Assembly (NCBI RefSeq): GCF_030817475.1
Contig: NZ_JAUSZJ010000002.1
Span: 642,501 to 706,500 of the forward strand
Length of the DNA: 64,000 nt
Source of the DNA: Streptomyces sp. V2I9
GTDB lineage: Bacteria; Actinomycetota; Actinomycetes; Streptomycetales; Streptomycetaceae
Direction of reading: 5' to 3'
Part shown: in pieces, positions 29,233 to 37,021 of the stretch
How positions within the stretch are numbered: position 1 is the stretch's first letter
Layout of the letters: the number at the start of each line of letters is the position of its first letter
Position numbers and translations under genes: made by a program
The notes under the pieces: generated by a model
The model's database searches: none
Told to the model about the DNA's origin: nothing
The model's input: only the letters and a program-made list of their open reading frames with translations

Positions 29233-30891
29233 GTGGCCCGGCGACCACTCCCCCGCATTCTGAGCAGCGGCAGCGTTTCGATCACTCGTGGCAGAGAGAT
29301 CGCGCGCACGGCCGCCGACAGCGCCACCGATGTCCTCCATCCGCTGATCACGGTGGTCCGCGGTCTGCGGCTGCTGGCCGTGGCCGGTCGGCGGAACTGG
29401 GCCGCGACGCCCAGGGAACGGCGTGGTCCCAAGCTGTTCCTCGCCGCGGCCTGCGTGCTCGCGGCGGCGCTCGTCCCGTTCGGGCCGATCCTGGCCCTGG
29501 TCACGGTGATGGGCGTGGCCGCCTGGAAAGGGCGGGAGCGGACCCCCGCGCGAACCGGGCCCGACGAGTCGGAGTGCGCCCGCCTGCGCTCCCTGTACGA
29601 GGCGCTCGTGCCGTACTTCTCGACGGCCGACGACCCCGAGCCGCTGTTCGCCCACGGCGGCGACTGGACGAAGGCGTTCGACGCGTACGCCTTCGACCGG
29701 GACGGGCGGCTCACCCGGCTCCGGATCGCCTACCCGGCGTACTTCACGGACGGCGAGGCCGCCGCCCGCTCCCGGATCGAACAGCTGCTCCACGCCAAGT
29801 CCGGACGGGGCCGCGAATACCACTTCGGCTGGGACGAGGAGGCCAACCGCCTCGTCATGTCCGTGCTGGACGCGCTCCCCACCACCATCGCCGCACAGCG
29901 CTTCGTCACCGCGCCCGGCGAGACGGTCCTCGGCTTCACGGACCCGGACGCCGTGTCCCGCACCGTCCCCGTGCGCGACGGCGACTCCACCGTGGACGCC
30001 CCGCCCGTTCTCTGGCGGACCGGCGGGCGCTCGACCGAGCCCCACCTGCTGGCCGTCGGCCAGCCCGGCGGCGGCACCACGACCCTGGTCCGCTCGATCG
30101 CCCTGCAGGCCCTCCAGGGCGGGGACGTCATCGTCATCGACGGCAGCGGGACCGGCGAGTACGCCGCGCTCGCCGGGCGCGCCGGCGTGCTCGCCGTCGA
30201 GTCCGGACCCGGCGGGGCGCTCGCCACGCTGGAGTGGGCGGCGCACGAGACCGAACGCCGGCTGATCACCGCCAACCGGGCCCGGCAGAGCGGCCACCCC
30301 GTGCCGGACGACATCCTGCGGCCACTGTGGATCCTGCTGGACCGCCCCGGCGCGCTGGGCCATCTCGCGGCGGCCGACGGCAGGTGCGACCCGCAGGAGC
30401 TGCTCCGTGTCCCGTTGCGGCACGGCCGGGCCGCCCAGGTCACCGTCGTCCTGGCCGAGCAGTTCGACGCGTTGGACACCCTCACCGGGACCGTGCTGAA
30501 CCACACCCGCGCCCGCGCGGTCCTCGGTCCGGCCTCCCGCGAGCAGATCGCCGCGGTCCTGGGCGCCGAACCGCACACCACCCCGCCGCCCCGCGTCCCG
30601 CCGGGGCGCGGCTATGTCCGCCTCGGCACGGGACCGGTCCTGCGCCTCCAGGTGCCGGCCACCCCGGACCCGTACGACGACGACGCGAGCGACGCGCACC
30701 GGGAGGCGGTCCTCGGCCTGCTGCCCGGCCGGCACGCCCCGGCGGAGGCGGAGCCCGCGTGGGAGTCCGCCGCCGAGGGCCGCACGACGGAGCAGGTCCC
30801 CGTGTCCGTGGAGACGGCGCGGGCGACGGGCGGCGCGGCCGGGCCGTCCGGGCTGCCGGCGGAGGCGCAGCCGGCGGGCGCGGAGAGCTGA
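29233..30891 (+). CDS. sffA: FtsK/SpoIIIE-like septum protein SffA
   Basis: A 552-residue protein with an N-terminal hydrophobic region (KLFLAAACVLAAALVPFGPI and ILALVTVMGVAAW, near residues 75-100) that anchors it in the membrane, and a C-terminal RecA-like domain of the FtsK/SpoIIIE type. In S. coelicolor, SffA is targeted to sporulation septa by SmeA. The GTG start at 29233 has AGGAG seven bases upstream. The P-loop here reads GQPGGGTTT, near residues 276-284: the lysine expected before the last Ser/Thr is replaced by Thr282. A hydrophobic strand ending in Asp (PLWILLDRP), where the acidic Walker B glutamate is also absent, follows near residue 370. ATP hydrolysis may therefore be weak or absent. 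The tail after residue 500 is disordered and Glu/Ala-rich. Confidence 0.9.
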   Translation: MARRPLPRILSSGSVSITRGREIARTAADSATDVLHPLITVVRGLRLLAVAGRRNWAATPRERRGPKLFLAAACVLAAALVPFGPILALVTVMGVAAWKGRERTPARTGPDESECARLRSLYEALVPYFSTADDPEPLFAHGGDWTKAFDAYAFDRDGRLTRLRIAYPAYFTDGEAAARSRIEQLLHAKSGRGREYHFGWDEEANRLVMSVLDALPTTIAAQRFVTAPGETVLGFTDPDAVSRTVPVRDGDSTVDAPPVLWRTGGRSTEPHLLAVGQPGGGTTTLVRSIALQALQGGDVIVIDGSGTGEYAALAGRAGVLAVESGPGGALATLEWAAHETERRLITANRARQSGHPVPDDILRPLWILLDRPGALGHLAAADGRCDPQELLRVPLRHGRAAQVTVVLAEQFDALDTLTGTVLNHTRARAVLGPASREQIAAVLGAEPHTTPPPRVPPGRGYVRLGTGPVLRLQVPATPDPYDDDASDAHREAVLGLLPGRHAPAEAEPAWESAAEGRTTEQVPVSVETARATGGAAGPSGLPAEAQPAGAES

Positions 30892-30918
30892 GCCGGGAGC
30901 ACGGCCGCCCCACCGCGG

Positions 30919-30952
30919 GCGGGCGGCGGACCGTCACCGGTCCGCCGCCCGC
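30919..30952. terminator. 15 bp perfect hairpin after sffA
   Basis: GCGGGCGGCGGACCG (30919-30933) pairs with its exact complement at 30938-30952 around a TCAC loop. It lies between the convergent sffA and MocR genes and can serve both strands. Confidence 0.75.
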
Positions 30953-30976
30953 AGCCGTCCGTTCCCCCGGAAAGCA

Positions 30977-32476
30977 TCAGGCCACGAAGGACCGCGGGGT
31001 GTCGGAGGCCGCGCCGGCCCCGGAGCGCACCAGTTCCACCGCCGCCGCCAGACGTACGGCCGCCTCGTCGGCGACCGGCCCGCTCACCGTGAACGGCAGC
31101 CGTACGTACCCCTCGAACGCTCCGTCCACCCCGAAGCGGGGGCCGGACGGCACGCGGACCCCGACGCGTTCGCCCGCCACCGCCAGCCGCGACCCGGAGA
31201 GGCCCCCGGTGCGCGCCCAGAGGGTCAGGCCGCCGCGCGGCACGGCGAACTCCCAGTCCGGCAGCTCCCGGCGCACCGCCGCGACCAGGGCGTCCCGGTT
31301 CTCCCGCGCCTGGCTCCGGCGGAGCTCCACGGCCTCCTCCCAGCCGCCCGTGCCCATCAGCCAGTTGATGGCGAGCTGCTCCAGTACGGGGGTGCCCATG
31401 TCGGCGTACGCACGGGCGGCGACCAGGCTGCGGATGACGTCCGGGGCCGCGCGCACCCAGCCGATGCGCATCCCGGCCCAGAACGCCTTGCTGGCCGAGC
31501 CGACGGTCAGCACGGTGCTGCCGGCCGGGTCGAAGGAGCAGACCCGGCGCGGCATCGCGGTGTCGGGGTCCAGGCGGAGTTCGATCATCGTCTCGTCGAC
31601 GACCAGGACCGTTCCGGCGGACCGGGCCGCGTCCACCAGGTCCCGCCGCTGCTGCTCGTCGGTGAGCGCGCCGGTGGGGTTGTGGAAGTCGGCCACCACG
31701 TAGGCGAGCCGGGGCGCGGCGTCCCGCAGCACCTGACGCCAGCGGCTCATGTCCCAGCCGCCGAGCCCTTCCTCCATCGCGACCGGGACCAGCCGGGCGC
31801 CGGTCCCGCGCATCAGCTGGAGGATGTTGGCGTAACTCGGGGACTCGACGGCGATCCGCTCGCCGCGGCCGGCGAAGAGATGGCAGATCGCGTCGATGGC
31901 GCCCATCGCCCCGGTGGTGACCATGATCTGCTCGGGCATGGTCGGGACGCCGAGCGCGGTGTAGCGTTCGGCGATCATCCGGCGCAGGGCGGGCAGCCCG
32001 GCCGGGTAGTCGCCGTGCGTGTGGGCGTACGGCGGGAGCTCCTCCAGCGCGCCCTGGACCGCGCGGGTCAGCCACGGCTCGGGCGCGGGCAGCGCCGCAC
32101 AGCCCAGGTCGATCATCGAGCCGAGCGATTCCGGCGGCAGCGGTTCGAGGCCGCGGGCGGGCAGCGGGTTGCCTGCCGGGGCGGCGGTCCAGCTCCCCGC
32201 GCCGCGCCGCGACTCCAGGAAGCCCTCCGAGCGCAGCGCCTCGTAGGCGGCGGCGACGGTCGTGCGGCTGACGGACAGGGCGAGGGCGAGTTCGCGTTCG
32301 GCGGGGAGCCGGGCGGCGACCGGGACCCGGCCCTCCAGGACCAGCAGGCGTACGCCGTCGGCGAGCGCGCGGTAGGCGGGCGGCTTGCGGCCGGCGGGCC
32401 CGGTGGGCCGGGCCTGCTGGCTCCGGAGCTGACGGGCGAGCTGGGCCGCGCCCACCGTCGATGTCCACTGCACCAT
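30977..32476 (-). CDS. MocR-type GntR regulator with aminotransferase-like domain
   Basis: MocR regulators join an N-terminal GntR winged helix to a PLP-binding fold-type I aminotransferase domain and usually sense PLP or an amine. The 499-residue protein shows the DNA-binding part at about residues 25-95 (PAERELALALSVSRTTVAAAYEALRSEG) and then an aminotransferase domain. The PLP lysine is expected in VGSASKAFWAGMRIGW, near residue 325, and the VADFHNPTGALTD motif comes before it. The start at 32476 follows GGAAGGTGG; longer in-frame forms overlap the divergent gene. It is transcribed away from a YczE-type membrane protein gene, the same pairing as ycxD-yczE in Bacillus, which suggests that it regulates that operon. 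Confidence 0.9.
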   Translation of the reverse strand: MVQWTSTVGAAQLARQLRSQQARPTGPAGRKPPAYRALADGVRLLVLEGRVPVAARLPAERELALALSVSRTTVAAAYEALRSEGFLESRRGAGSWTAAPAGNPLPARGLEPLPPESLGSMIDLGCAALPAPEPWLTRAVQGALEELPPYAHTHGDYPAGLPALRRMIAERYTALGVPTMPEQIMVTTGAMGAIDAICHLFAGRGERIAVESPSYANILQLMRGTGARLVPVAMEEGLGGWDMSRWRQVLRDAAPRLAYVVADFHNPTGALTDEQQRRDLVDAARSAGTVLVVDETMIELRLDPDTAMPRRVCSFDPAGSTVLTVGSASKAFWAGMRIGWVRAAPDVIRSLVAARAYADMGTPVLEQLAINWLMGTGGWEEAVELRRSQARENRDALVAAVRRELPDWEFAVPRGGLTLWARTGGLSGSRLAVAGERVGVRVPSGPRFGVDGAFEGYVRLPFTVSGPVADEAAVRLAAAVELVRSGAGAASDTPRSFVA

Positions 32477-32482
32477 CGAAAT

Positions 32483-32555
32483 CAGTCCACCTTCCTCGAA
32501 TTGGCCATAGTTGGTGACCGATCCCCTGCCACAGAGTGACACGAAGCAGTCCACC
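32483..32555. promoter_or_regulatory. Candidate MocR operator: direct repeat in the divergent promoter
   Basis: The 9-mer CAGTCCACC occurs at 32483-32491 and again at 32547-32555 in the same orientation, 64 bases apart, within the 102-base gap between the MocR gene and the yczE-like gene. MocR proteins commonly bind direct repeats in such gaps. No binding data; inference from position. Confidence 0.4.
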
Positions 32556-32578
32556 ATCACTACGTCGAGGGGCACAAC

Positions 32579-33298
32579 GTGGCCGGCACCACGGACCGGA
32601 GCAGCACCCACCTCACCCGGCGGCTGGTCCAGCTGTACGTCGGTCTGGCTCTCTACGGCGTGAGCTCCGCGCTCCTGGTCCGGGCCGGGCTCGGCCTGGA
32701 GCCGTGGGGCGTACTGCACCAGGGGCTCGCGGAACTGACCGGGATCTCGATCGGGGTCGTGTCGATCATCGTCGGCGCGGTGGTACTGCTGCTGTGGATC
32801 CCGATGCGCCAGCGGCCGGGGCTCGGCACCGTCTCGAACGTCTTCGTCGTCGGGCTGGCGATGGACGGGACACTCGCCGTGGTCGGGAATCCGGACGGGC
32901 TCGGGTTCCGCGTTCCCGTGATGGTCCTGGGCATCGTGCTCAACGGGGTGGCGACCGGGCTGTACATCGCGGCCCGGTTCGGGCCGGGGCCGCGCGACGG
33001 CCTGATGACCGGGCTGAACCGGGTCACCGGGCGCTCCATCCGGCTGGTCCGCACGGCGATCGAGGTGGCGGTCGTGGTCACCGGCTTCGTGCTGGGCGGC
33101 TCGCTGGGGGCGGGCACGGTGCTCTACGCCCTGGCCATCGGCCCGCTGGCCCAGTTCTTCCTGCGGATCTTCGCGCTGCCCGAACCCGCCGACGCGGCCG
33201 CCACCGCCGCCCCGGAGGGCCCGTCCGCCCCCGCGCCGCCCGCCGGTTCCGGCCCCGTTGCCGCCCCGGAGTCCGGGCAGGCCATACTGCCGCAGTGA
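32579..33298 (+). CDS. YczE-type integral membrane protein
   Basis: A 239-residue membrane protein with about five transmembrane helices (for example LYVGLALYGVSSALLVRAGL, VVSIIVGAVVLLLWIP and VRTAIEVAVVVTGFVLGG) and the family motif GLGLEPWGVLHQGL near residue 40. YczE-like proteins are of unclear transport function; in Bacillus, yczE is needed for surfactin and bacillomycin production and sits beside a MocR gene, as here. The GTG start at 32579 has GAGGGG upstream. The C-terminal 40 residues are Pro/Ala-rich and probably cytosolic. The stop overlaps the next start (GTGA at 33295-33298), so it is coupled to the phosphodiesterase gene. Confidence 0.85.
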   Translation: MAGTTDRSSTHLTRRLVQLYVGLALYGVSSALLVRAGLGLEPWGVLHQGLAELTGISIGVVSIIVGAVVLLLWIPMRQRPGLGTVSNVFVVGLAMDGTLAVVGNPDGLGFRVPVMVLGIVLNGVATGLYIAARFGPGPRDGLMTGLNRVTGRSIRLVRTAIEVAVVVTGFVLGGSLGAGTVLYALAIGPLAQFFLRIFALPEPADAAATAAPEGPSAPAPPAGSGPVAAPESGQAILPQ

Positions 33299-34056
33299 AA
33301 CCGAGCCACCCCTATCTGGACCATCCCTCGCCGATCGCCTTCGCCCATCGCGGCGGGGCGGCGGACGGCGTGGAGAACACCGTGACCGCCTTCCGCCGGG
33401 CGGCCGACGCGGGTTACCGCTACTTCGAGACCGACGTGCACACCACGGCGGACGGTCGGCTGGTCGCCTTCCACGACGCGACGCTGGACCGGGTCACCGA
33501 CGTCCGCGGCCGGATCGGCGATCTGCCGTGGAGCGAGGTGCGGCGGGCCAGGGTCGGGGGCAGCGAGCCGCTGCCGCTCTTCGAGGAGCTGCTGGAGGAG
33601 TTCCCCGAGGCCCGCTGGAACGTGGACCTCAAGGCCGCGTCGGCGCTGGAGCCGCTGCTGGACCTGATCCGCCGGACGGACGCCTGGGACCGGGTCTGCG
33701 TCGGCTCGTTCTCGGAGGCGCGGGTGGCCCGCGCGCACCGCTTGGCGGGCCCCCGCCTGGCCACCTCGTACGGGGTGCGCGGCGTACTGGCGCTGCGGCT
33801 GCGCTCGTACGGCGTCCCGGCTCCGCTACGGGCGGGCGCGGTCTGCGCCCAGGTGCCGGAGAGCCAGGGCGGCATCCCGGTGGTGGACGCCCGTTTCGTC
33901 CGCGCGGCGCACGCGCTCGGGCTCCAGGTCCACGTGTGGACGGTGAACGAACCGGATCGGATGGCGGCTCTCCTGGACCTCGGCGTGGATGGCATCATGA
34001 CCGATCACATCGAGACGCTGCGTACGGTGCTGAGCGAGCGGGGGGCCTGGTCCTGA
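33295..34056 (+). CDS. Glycerophosphodiester phosphodiesterase
   Basis: The enzyme hydrolyses glycerophosphodiesters from phospholipid turnover to sn-glycerol 3-phosphate and an alcohol. The 253-residue protein has no signal peptide, so it is of the cytoplasmic UgpQ type. The GDPD signature is clear: FAHRGGA near residue 15, ENTVTAFRRA, then ETDVHTTADGRLVAFHD with the metal-binding Glu/Asp and catalytic His. The C-terminal VWTVNEPDRMAALLDLGVDG is also typical. The GTG start overlaps the stop of the yczE-like gene by four bases. An MFS gene follows 46 bases later, making a probable three-gene operon. Confidence 0.93.
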   Translation: MKPSHPYLDHPSPIAFAHRGGAADGVENTVTAFRRAADAGYRYFETDVHTTADGRLVAFHDATLDRVTDVRGRIGDLPWSEVRRARVGGSEPLPLFEELLEEFPEARWNVDLKAASALEPLLDLIRRTDAWDRVCVGSFSEARVARAHRLAGPRLATSYGVRGVLALRLRSYGVPAPLRAGAVCAQVPESQGGIPVVDARFVRAAHALGLQVHVWTVNEPDRMAALLDLGVDGIMTDHIETLRTVLSERGAWS

Positions 34057-34102
34057 CGCCCGGTCCGTCCGCGTGCGCAGGGGACGAGCGAGGGGGCGCG
34101 GC

Positions 34103-35476
34103 ATGAGCACCGGCACCGCAGGGAAGGCCGATCCGTCCGGGGGCCGCCCGGACGACGGGACGGCCGCCGCCCGCAAGCGCGAGCAGCACGGCTGGTACTT
34201 CTACGACTTCGCGTGCTCCGTCTACTCCACCAGCGTGCTGACCGTCTTCCTCGGCCCGTATCTGACGTCGATCGCCAAGGCGGCGGCCGATCCCGACGGG
34301 TTCGTGCACCCGCTGGGCATACCCGTGCGCGCGGGCTCGCTGTTCGCGTACTCCGTCTCGGCGTCCATCGTGGTGGCCGTGGTCCTGATGCCGGTCGTCG
34401 GCGCGGCGGCGGACCGTACGGGACGCAAGAAGCCGCTGCTGGCCGCGGCCGCCTACACGGGGGCGGCGGCGACCGCGGGGATGTTCTTCCTGGACGGCCA
34501 CCGCTACCTGCTGGGCGCCTTCCTGCTGATCGTGGCGAACGCCTCGATCTCCGTGTCGATGGTGCTGTACAACGCCTATCTGCCGCAGATCGCCGAACCG
34601 GAGGAGCGCGACGCGGTCTCCTCGCGCGGCTGGGCCTTCGGCTACACCTCGGGGGCCCTCGTCCTGGTCCTCGACCTGATCCTGTACACCGGCCACGAGT
34701 CGTTCGGGCTGGCGGAGTCCGACGCGGTACGGATCTGCCTCGCCTCGGCCGGTCTGTGGTGGGGCGCGTTCACCCTCGTACCACTGCGCCGGCTGCGCGA
34801 CCGCCGGGTGGTGCCGAGCGGCGAGGGAGCGGTCGGCTCGGGGTGGAAGCAACTGCGGGCGACCCTGCGCGACATGCGGCGCCATCCGCTGACGCTCTCC
34901 TTCCTGCTGGCCTATCTCGTCTACAACGACGGCATCCAGACGGTGATCTCCCAGGCATCGCTGTACGGCTCCGAGGAGCTGGGCCTGGACCAGACGACGC
35001 TGATCGTGGCCGTGCTCCTGGTGCAGGTCCTGGCCGTCGCGGGGGCGCTCGGCATGGGGCGGCTCGCCCGCACGTACGGGGCGAAGCGCACGATCCTGGT
35101 GTCGCTGGCCGTGTGGACCCTGATCCTGCTCTCGGCCTACCTGCTGCCGGCCGACGCGCCCGTGTTCTTCTTCGTCCTGGCGGCGGCGATCGGTCTGGTG
35201 CTGGGCGGCAGCCAGGCTCTGTCACGGTCGCTCTTCTCGCACCTGGTGCCGCGCGGCAAGGAGGCGGAGTACTTCTCCGCGTACGAGATGAGCGATCGCG
35301 GACTGAGCTGGCTGGGGCCCCTGGTGTTCGGTCTGGCCTACCAGGTGACCGGCAGCTACCGGGACGCGATCATCTCGCTGATCGTGTTCTTCGCCCTGGG
35401 CGCGGTGCTGCTCGCGCGGGTCCCGGTGCGGCGCGCGGTGGAGGCCGCGGGCAATCCCGTGCCGGAACGGATTTAG
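34103..35476 (+). CDS. UMF1-type MFS transporter (Atg22-like)
   Basis: A 457-residue major facilitator protein of the UMF1 / Atg22-like branch. The N-terminal HGWYFYDFACSVYSTSVLTV motif is characteristic of that group, and about 12 transmembrane helices can be counted. The cytoplasmic loop DRTGRKKPLL between helices 2 and 3 is the MFS signature. The yeast relative exports amino acids from the vacuole; bacterial substrates are unknown. The ATG at 34103 has AGGGGG just upstream. It is third in the yczE-gdpD-MFS operon, so it could move a product of phospholipid turnover, though that is a guess. A hairpin follows the stop. Confidence 0.9.
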   Translation: MSTGTAGKADPSGGRPDDGTAAARKREQHGWYFYDFACSVYSTSVLTVFLGPYLTSIAKAAADPDGFVHPLGIPVRAGSLFAYSVSASIVVAVVLMPVVGAAADRTGRKKPLLAAAAYTGAAATAGMFFLDGHRYLLGAFLLIVANASISVSMVLYNAYLPQIAEPEERDAVSSRGWAFGYTSGALVLVLDLILYTGHESFGLAESDAVRICLASAGLWWGAFTLVPLRRLRDRRVVPSGEGAVGSGWKQLRATLRDMRRHPLTLSFLLAYLVYNDGIQTVISQASLYGSEELGLDQTTLIVAVLLVQVLAVAGALGMGRLARTYGAKRTILVSLAVWTLILLSAYLLPADAPVFFFVLAAAIGLVLGGSQALSRSLFSHLVPRGKEAEYFSAYEMSDRGLSWLGPLVFGLAYQVTGSYRDAIISLIVFFALGAVLLARVPVRRAVEAAGNPVPERI

Positions 35477-35486
35477 ACGTTGAAGT

Positions 35487-35511
35487 CAAAGGCCGGTAGT
35501 GTACGCCTTTG
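35487..35511 (+). terminator. Hairpin after the MFS gene
   Basis: CAAAGGC (35487-35493) and GCCTTTG (35505-35511) pair around an 11-base loop, 10 bases after the stop. It separates the upstream operon from the rbpA promoter. Confidence 0.5.
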
Positions 35512-35653
35512 GCCTGCCCGGAGGACCGTTACTGCCGGTGGAAGCAGCTCGACCGTTGAGTGACAACATCCACGAGAGGTGACAAACCGGGCATGGGCGG
35601 GTACTCAACCCAGACAAGGCAGCGGCACGACGGGCGACGCATGACCGGCAACG

Positions 35654-35679
35654 GGAATCTTTGCCGCCGACCGGACGTT
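35654..35679 (+). promoter_or_regulatory. Sigma-R type promoter of rbpA
   Basis: GGGAAT at 35653-35658 and GTT at 35677-35679 are separated by exactly 18 bases, matching the Streptomyces sigma-R consensus GGAAT-N18-GTT. The site lies 62 bases before the rbpA start codon. rbpA of S. coelicolor is a known member of the sigma-R disulfide stress regulon, so this site is both expected and visible. Other promoters may also exist in the 35512-35741 region. Confidence 0.8.
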
Positions 35680-35741
35680 GACCGGATGACGACGACAGCG
35701 ACATTTTGTCCTGTGGGCGACAAGCCCGGGAGGCACGATTC

Positions 35742-36116
35742 ATGAGTGAGCGAGCTCTCCGCGGCACGCGACTTGTGGTTACCAGCTACGAGACGGACCG
35801 CGGCATCGATCTGGCCCCGCGCCAGGCGGTGGAGTACGCATGCCAGAACGGACATCGATTCGAGATGCCGTTCTCGGTGGAGGCGGAAATTCCGCCGGAG
35901 TGGGAGTGCAAGGCGTGCGGCGCCCAGGCACTCCTGGTGGACGGGGACGGCCCCGAAGAGAAGAAGGGCAAGCCGGCGCGCACGCACTGGGACATGCTCA
36001 TGGAGCGGCGCACCCGCGAGGAGCTGGAGGAGGTGCTGGCCGAGAGGCTGGCGGTTCTGCGCTCCGGAGCCATGAACATCGCCGTGCACCCGCGGGACAG
36101 CAGGAAGTCTGCCTGA
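35742..36116 (+). CDS. rbpA: RNA polymerase-binding protein RbpA
   Basis: RbpA binds RNA polymerase and the principal sigma factor, stabilises the open complex and affects rifampicin sensitivity; it is essential or nearly so in actinobacteria. The 124-residue protein has the N-terminal tail MSERALRGTRLVVTSYETDR, a core zinc-ribbon-like domain with a CQNGHRF and a CKACG element, and the C-terminal sigma-interacting helix RTREELEEVLAERLAVLR. The ATG at 35742 follows a strong GGGAGG site. A sigma-R type promoter lies just upstream, linking expression to thiol oxidation. It is monocistronic and ended by a long perfect hairpin. Confidence 0.98.
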   Translation: MSERALRGTRLVVTSYETDRGIDLAPRQAVEYACQNGHRFEMPFSVEAEIPPEWECKACGAQALLVDGDGPEEKKGKPARTHWDMLMERRTREELEEVLAERLAVLRSGAMNIAVHPRDSRKSA

Positions 36117-36142
36117 CCGCGTAACACCGCACAGCAGCACTG

Positions 36143-36189
36143 AGAGCCGCGGGCCGTGACACAGATCCTGTGTCACGGCCCGCGGCTCT
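36143..36189. terminator. 22 bp perfect hairpin after rbpA
   Basis: The arms 36143-36164 and 36168-36189 are perfectly complementary over 22 bp with only ATC between them. It starts 26 bases after the rbpA stop. It is the longest perfect hairpin I found in the window and faces a convergent gene. Confidence 0.85.
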
Positions 36190-36227
36190 TGGCATGCCCC
36201 CGCGGCACGGCTGCCGATGACGTGCGG

Positions 36228-36257
36228 CGCGGCTCCCGGCCGGGGCCGGGAGCCGCG
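36228..36257 (-). terminator. Second hairpin, fxsA side
   Basis: Perfect 14 bp arms (36228-36241 and 36244-36257) with the core CGGCTCCCGGCC, ending seven bases from the fxsA stop. With the rbpA hairpin it insulates the convergent pair. Confidence 0.7.
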
Positions 36258-36264
36258 TTCCGCC

Positions 36265-36873
36265 TCAGGGCGCGAGAGGCGGGCGGGGGCCCCGTGGTTC
36301 GTCGTCCGGCCCGGCGGAGGTCCGGGGGCCGTCCTCGCGGATGACCTCGCCCTGGACGACCTTTCCGTCCGGCCGGTGGATCCTCGCCTGCTGGAAGGCG
36401 TCCGAGAAGGTGCCGGGCGCGGCGGCCCGCATCCGGCGCTCCAGCGAGCGCTCCGTGGAGCGGCTGATCATGGTGCGCACCGGCGGCACCAGCAGGATCA
36501 GTCCGGCCGCGTCCGAGATCAGGCCGGGGATCAGGAGCAGCAGCCCACCCAGCATCAGCAGTCCGTTGCCGCGGGTACCCTTGCCGCCCGTGATCGCGCC
36601 CGCGGGCTCGGCGGACGCGCCGGGCTGTCCCGGCATCTGCTGGAGGGTCTCGGTGAGGTTCTTGAAGGCGCGTCGGCCGGCGCTCTTGATGACCACGGAG
36701 CCGAGCACGGCGCCGGCCACCAGGATCAGCAGGACGGTGAGGCCGCCCGCCGCAGAGGCGACGAGGGTCAGCAGCCAGATCTCCAGGACCAGCCAGGCGG
36801 CCAGGGCCGGCGGCAGGAATCTGCGGACGCGCGAGCGCCGGGGACGGGTCGGGGGCGGGGTGCCGGTCGTCAT
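36265..36873 (-). CDS. fxsA: FxsA family membrane protein
   Basis: FxsA-type cytoplasmic membrane proteins have no known enzymatic role; in E. coli, FxsA relieves exclusion of phage T7 by the F plasmid. The 202-residue protein has an arginine-rich N-terminus, then the FxsA core: LPPALAAWLVLEIWLLTLVA (about residues 19-40), GLTVLLILVAGAVLGSVVIK and, after a polar loop, GLLMLGGLLLLIPGLISDAAGLILLVPPVR, here cited in pieces of the family pattern G-x-L-x-I-P-G-x-x-x-D-x-x-G. The C-terminal 60 residues are polar and rich in Gly, Pro and Arg. It is 148 bases downstream of ppm1 on the same strand and may share its transcript. Confidence 0.9.
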   Translation of the reverse strand: MTTGTPPPTRPRRSRVRRFLPPALAAWLVLEIWLLTLVASAAGGLTVLLILVAGAVLGSVVIKSAGRRAFKNLTETLQQMPGQPGASAEPAGAITGGKGTRGNGLLMLGGLLLLIPGLISDAAGLILLVPPVRTMISRSTERSLERRMRAAAPGTFSDAFQQARIHRPDGKVVQGEVIREDGPRTSAGPDDEPRGPRPPLAP

Positions 36874-37021
36874 GTTCCCAGTGTGCCCGTACCGGGGTGC
36901 GAGCCGCGTAAGGGGGTGATCATGGAGCGGCGTGGGCCGGGCGCCCGCGATCGGCGATCCGCCGCGCCCGGTATCCGGGCCCGGTCCGCCGTCTGCGGCC
37001 TCCGGTCCGCCGCCCGTGGTG

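Noticed and set aside
36228..36257. Riboswitch ahead of fxsA
   Set aside because: The hairpin is at the 3' end of fxsA, not in a leader, and fits a terminator.
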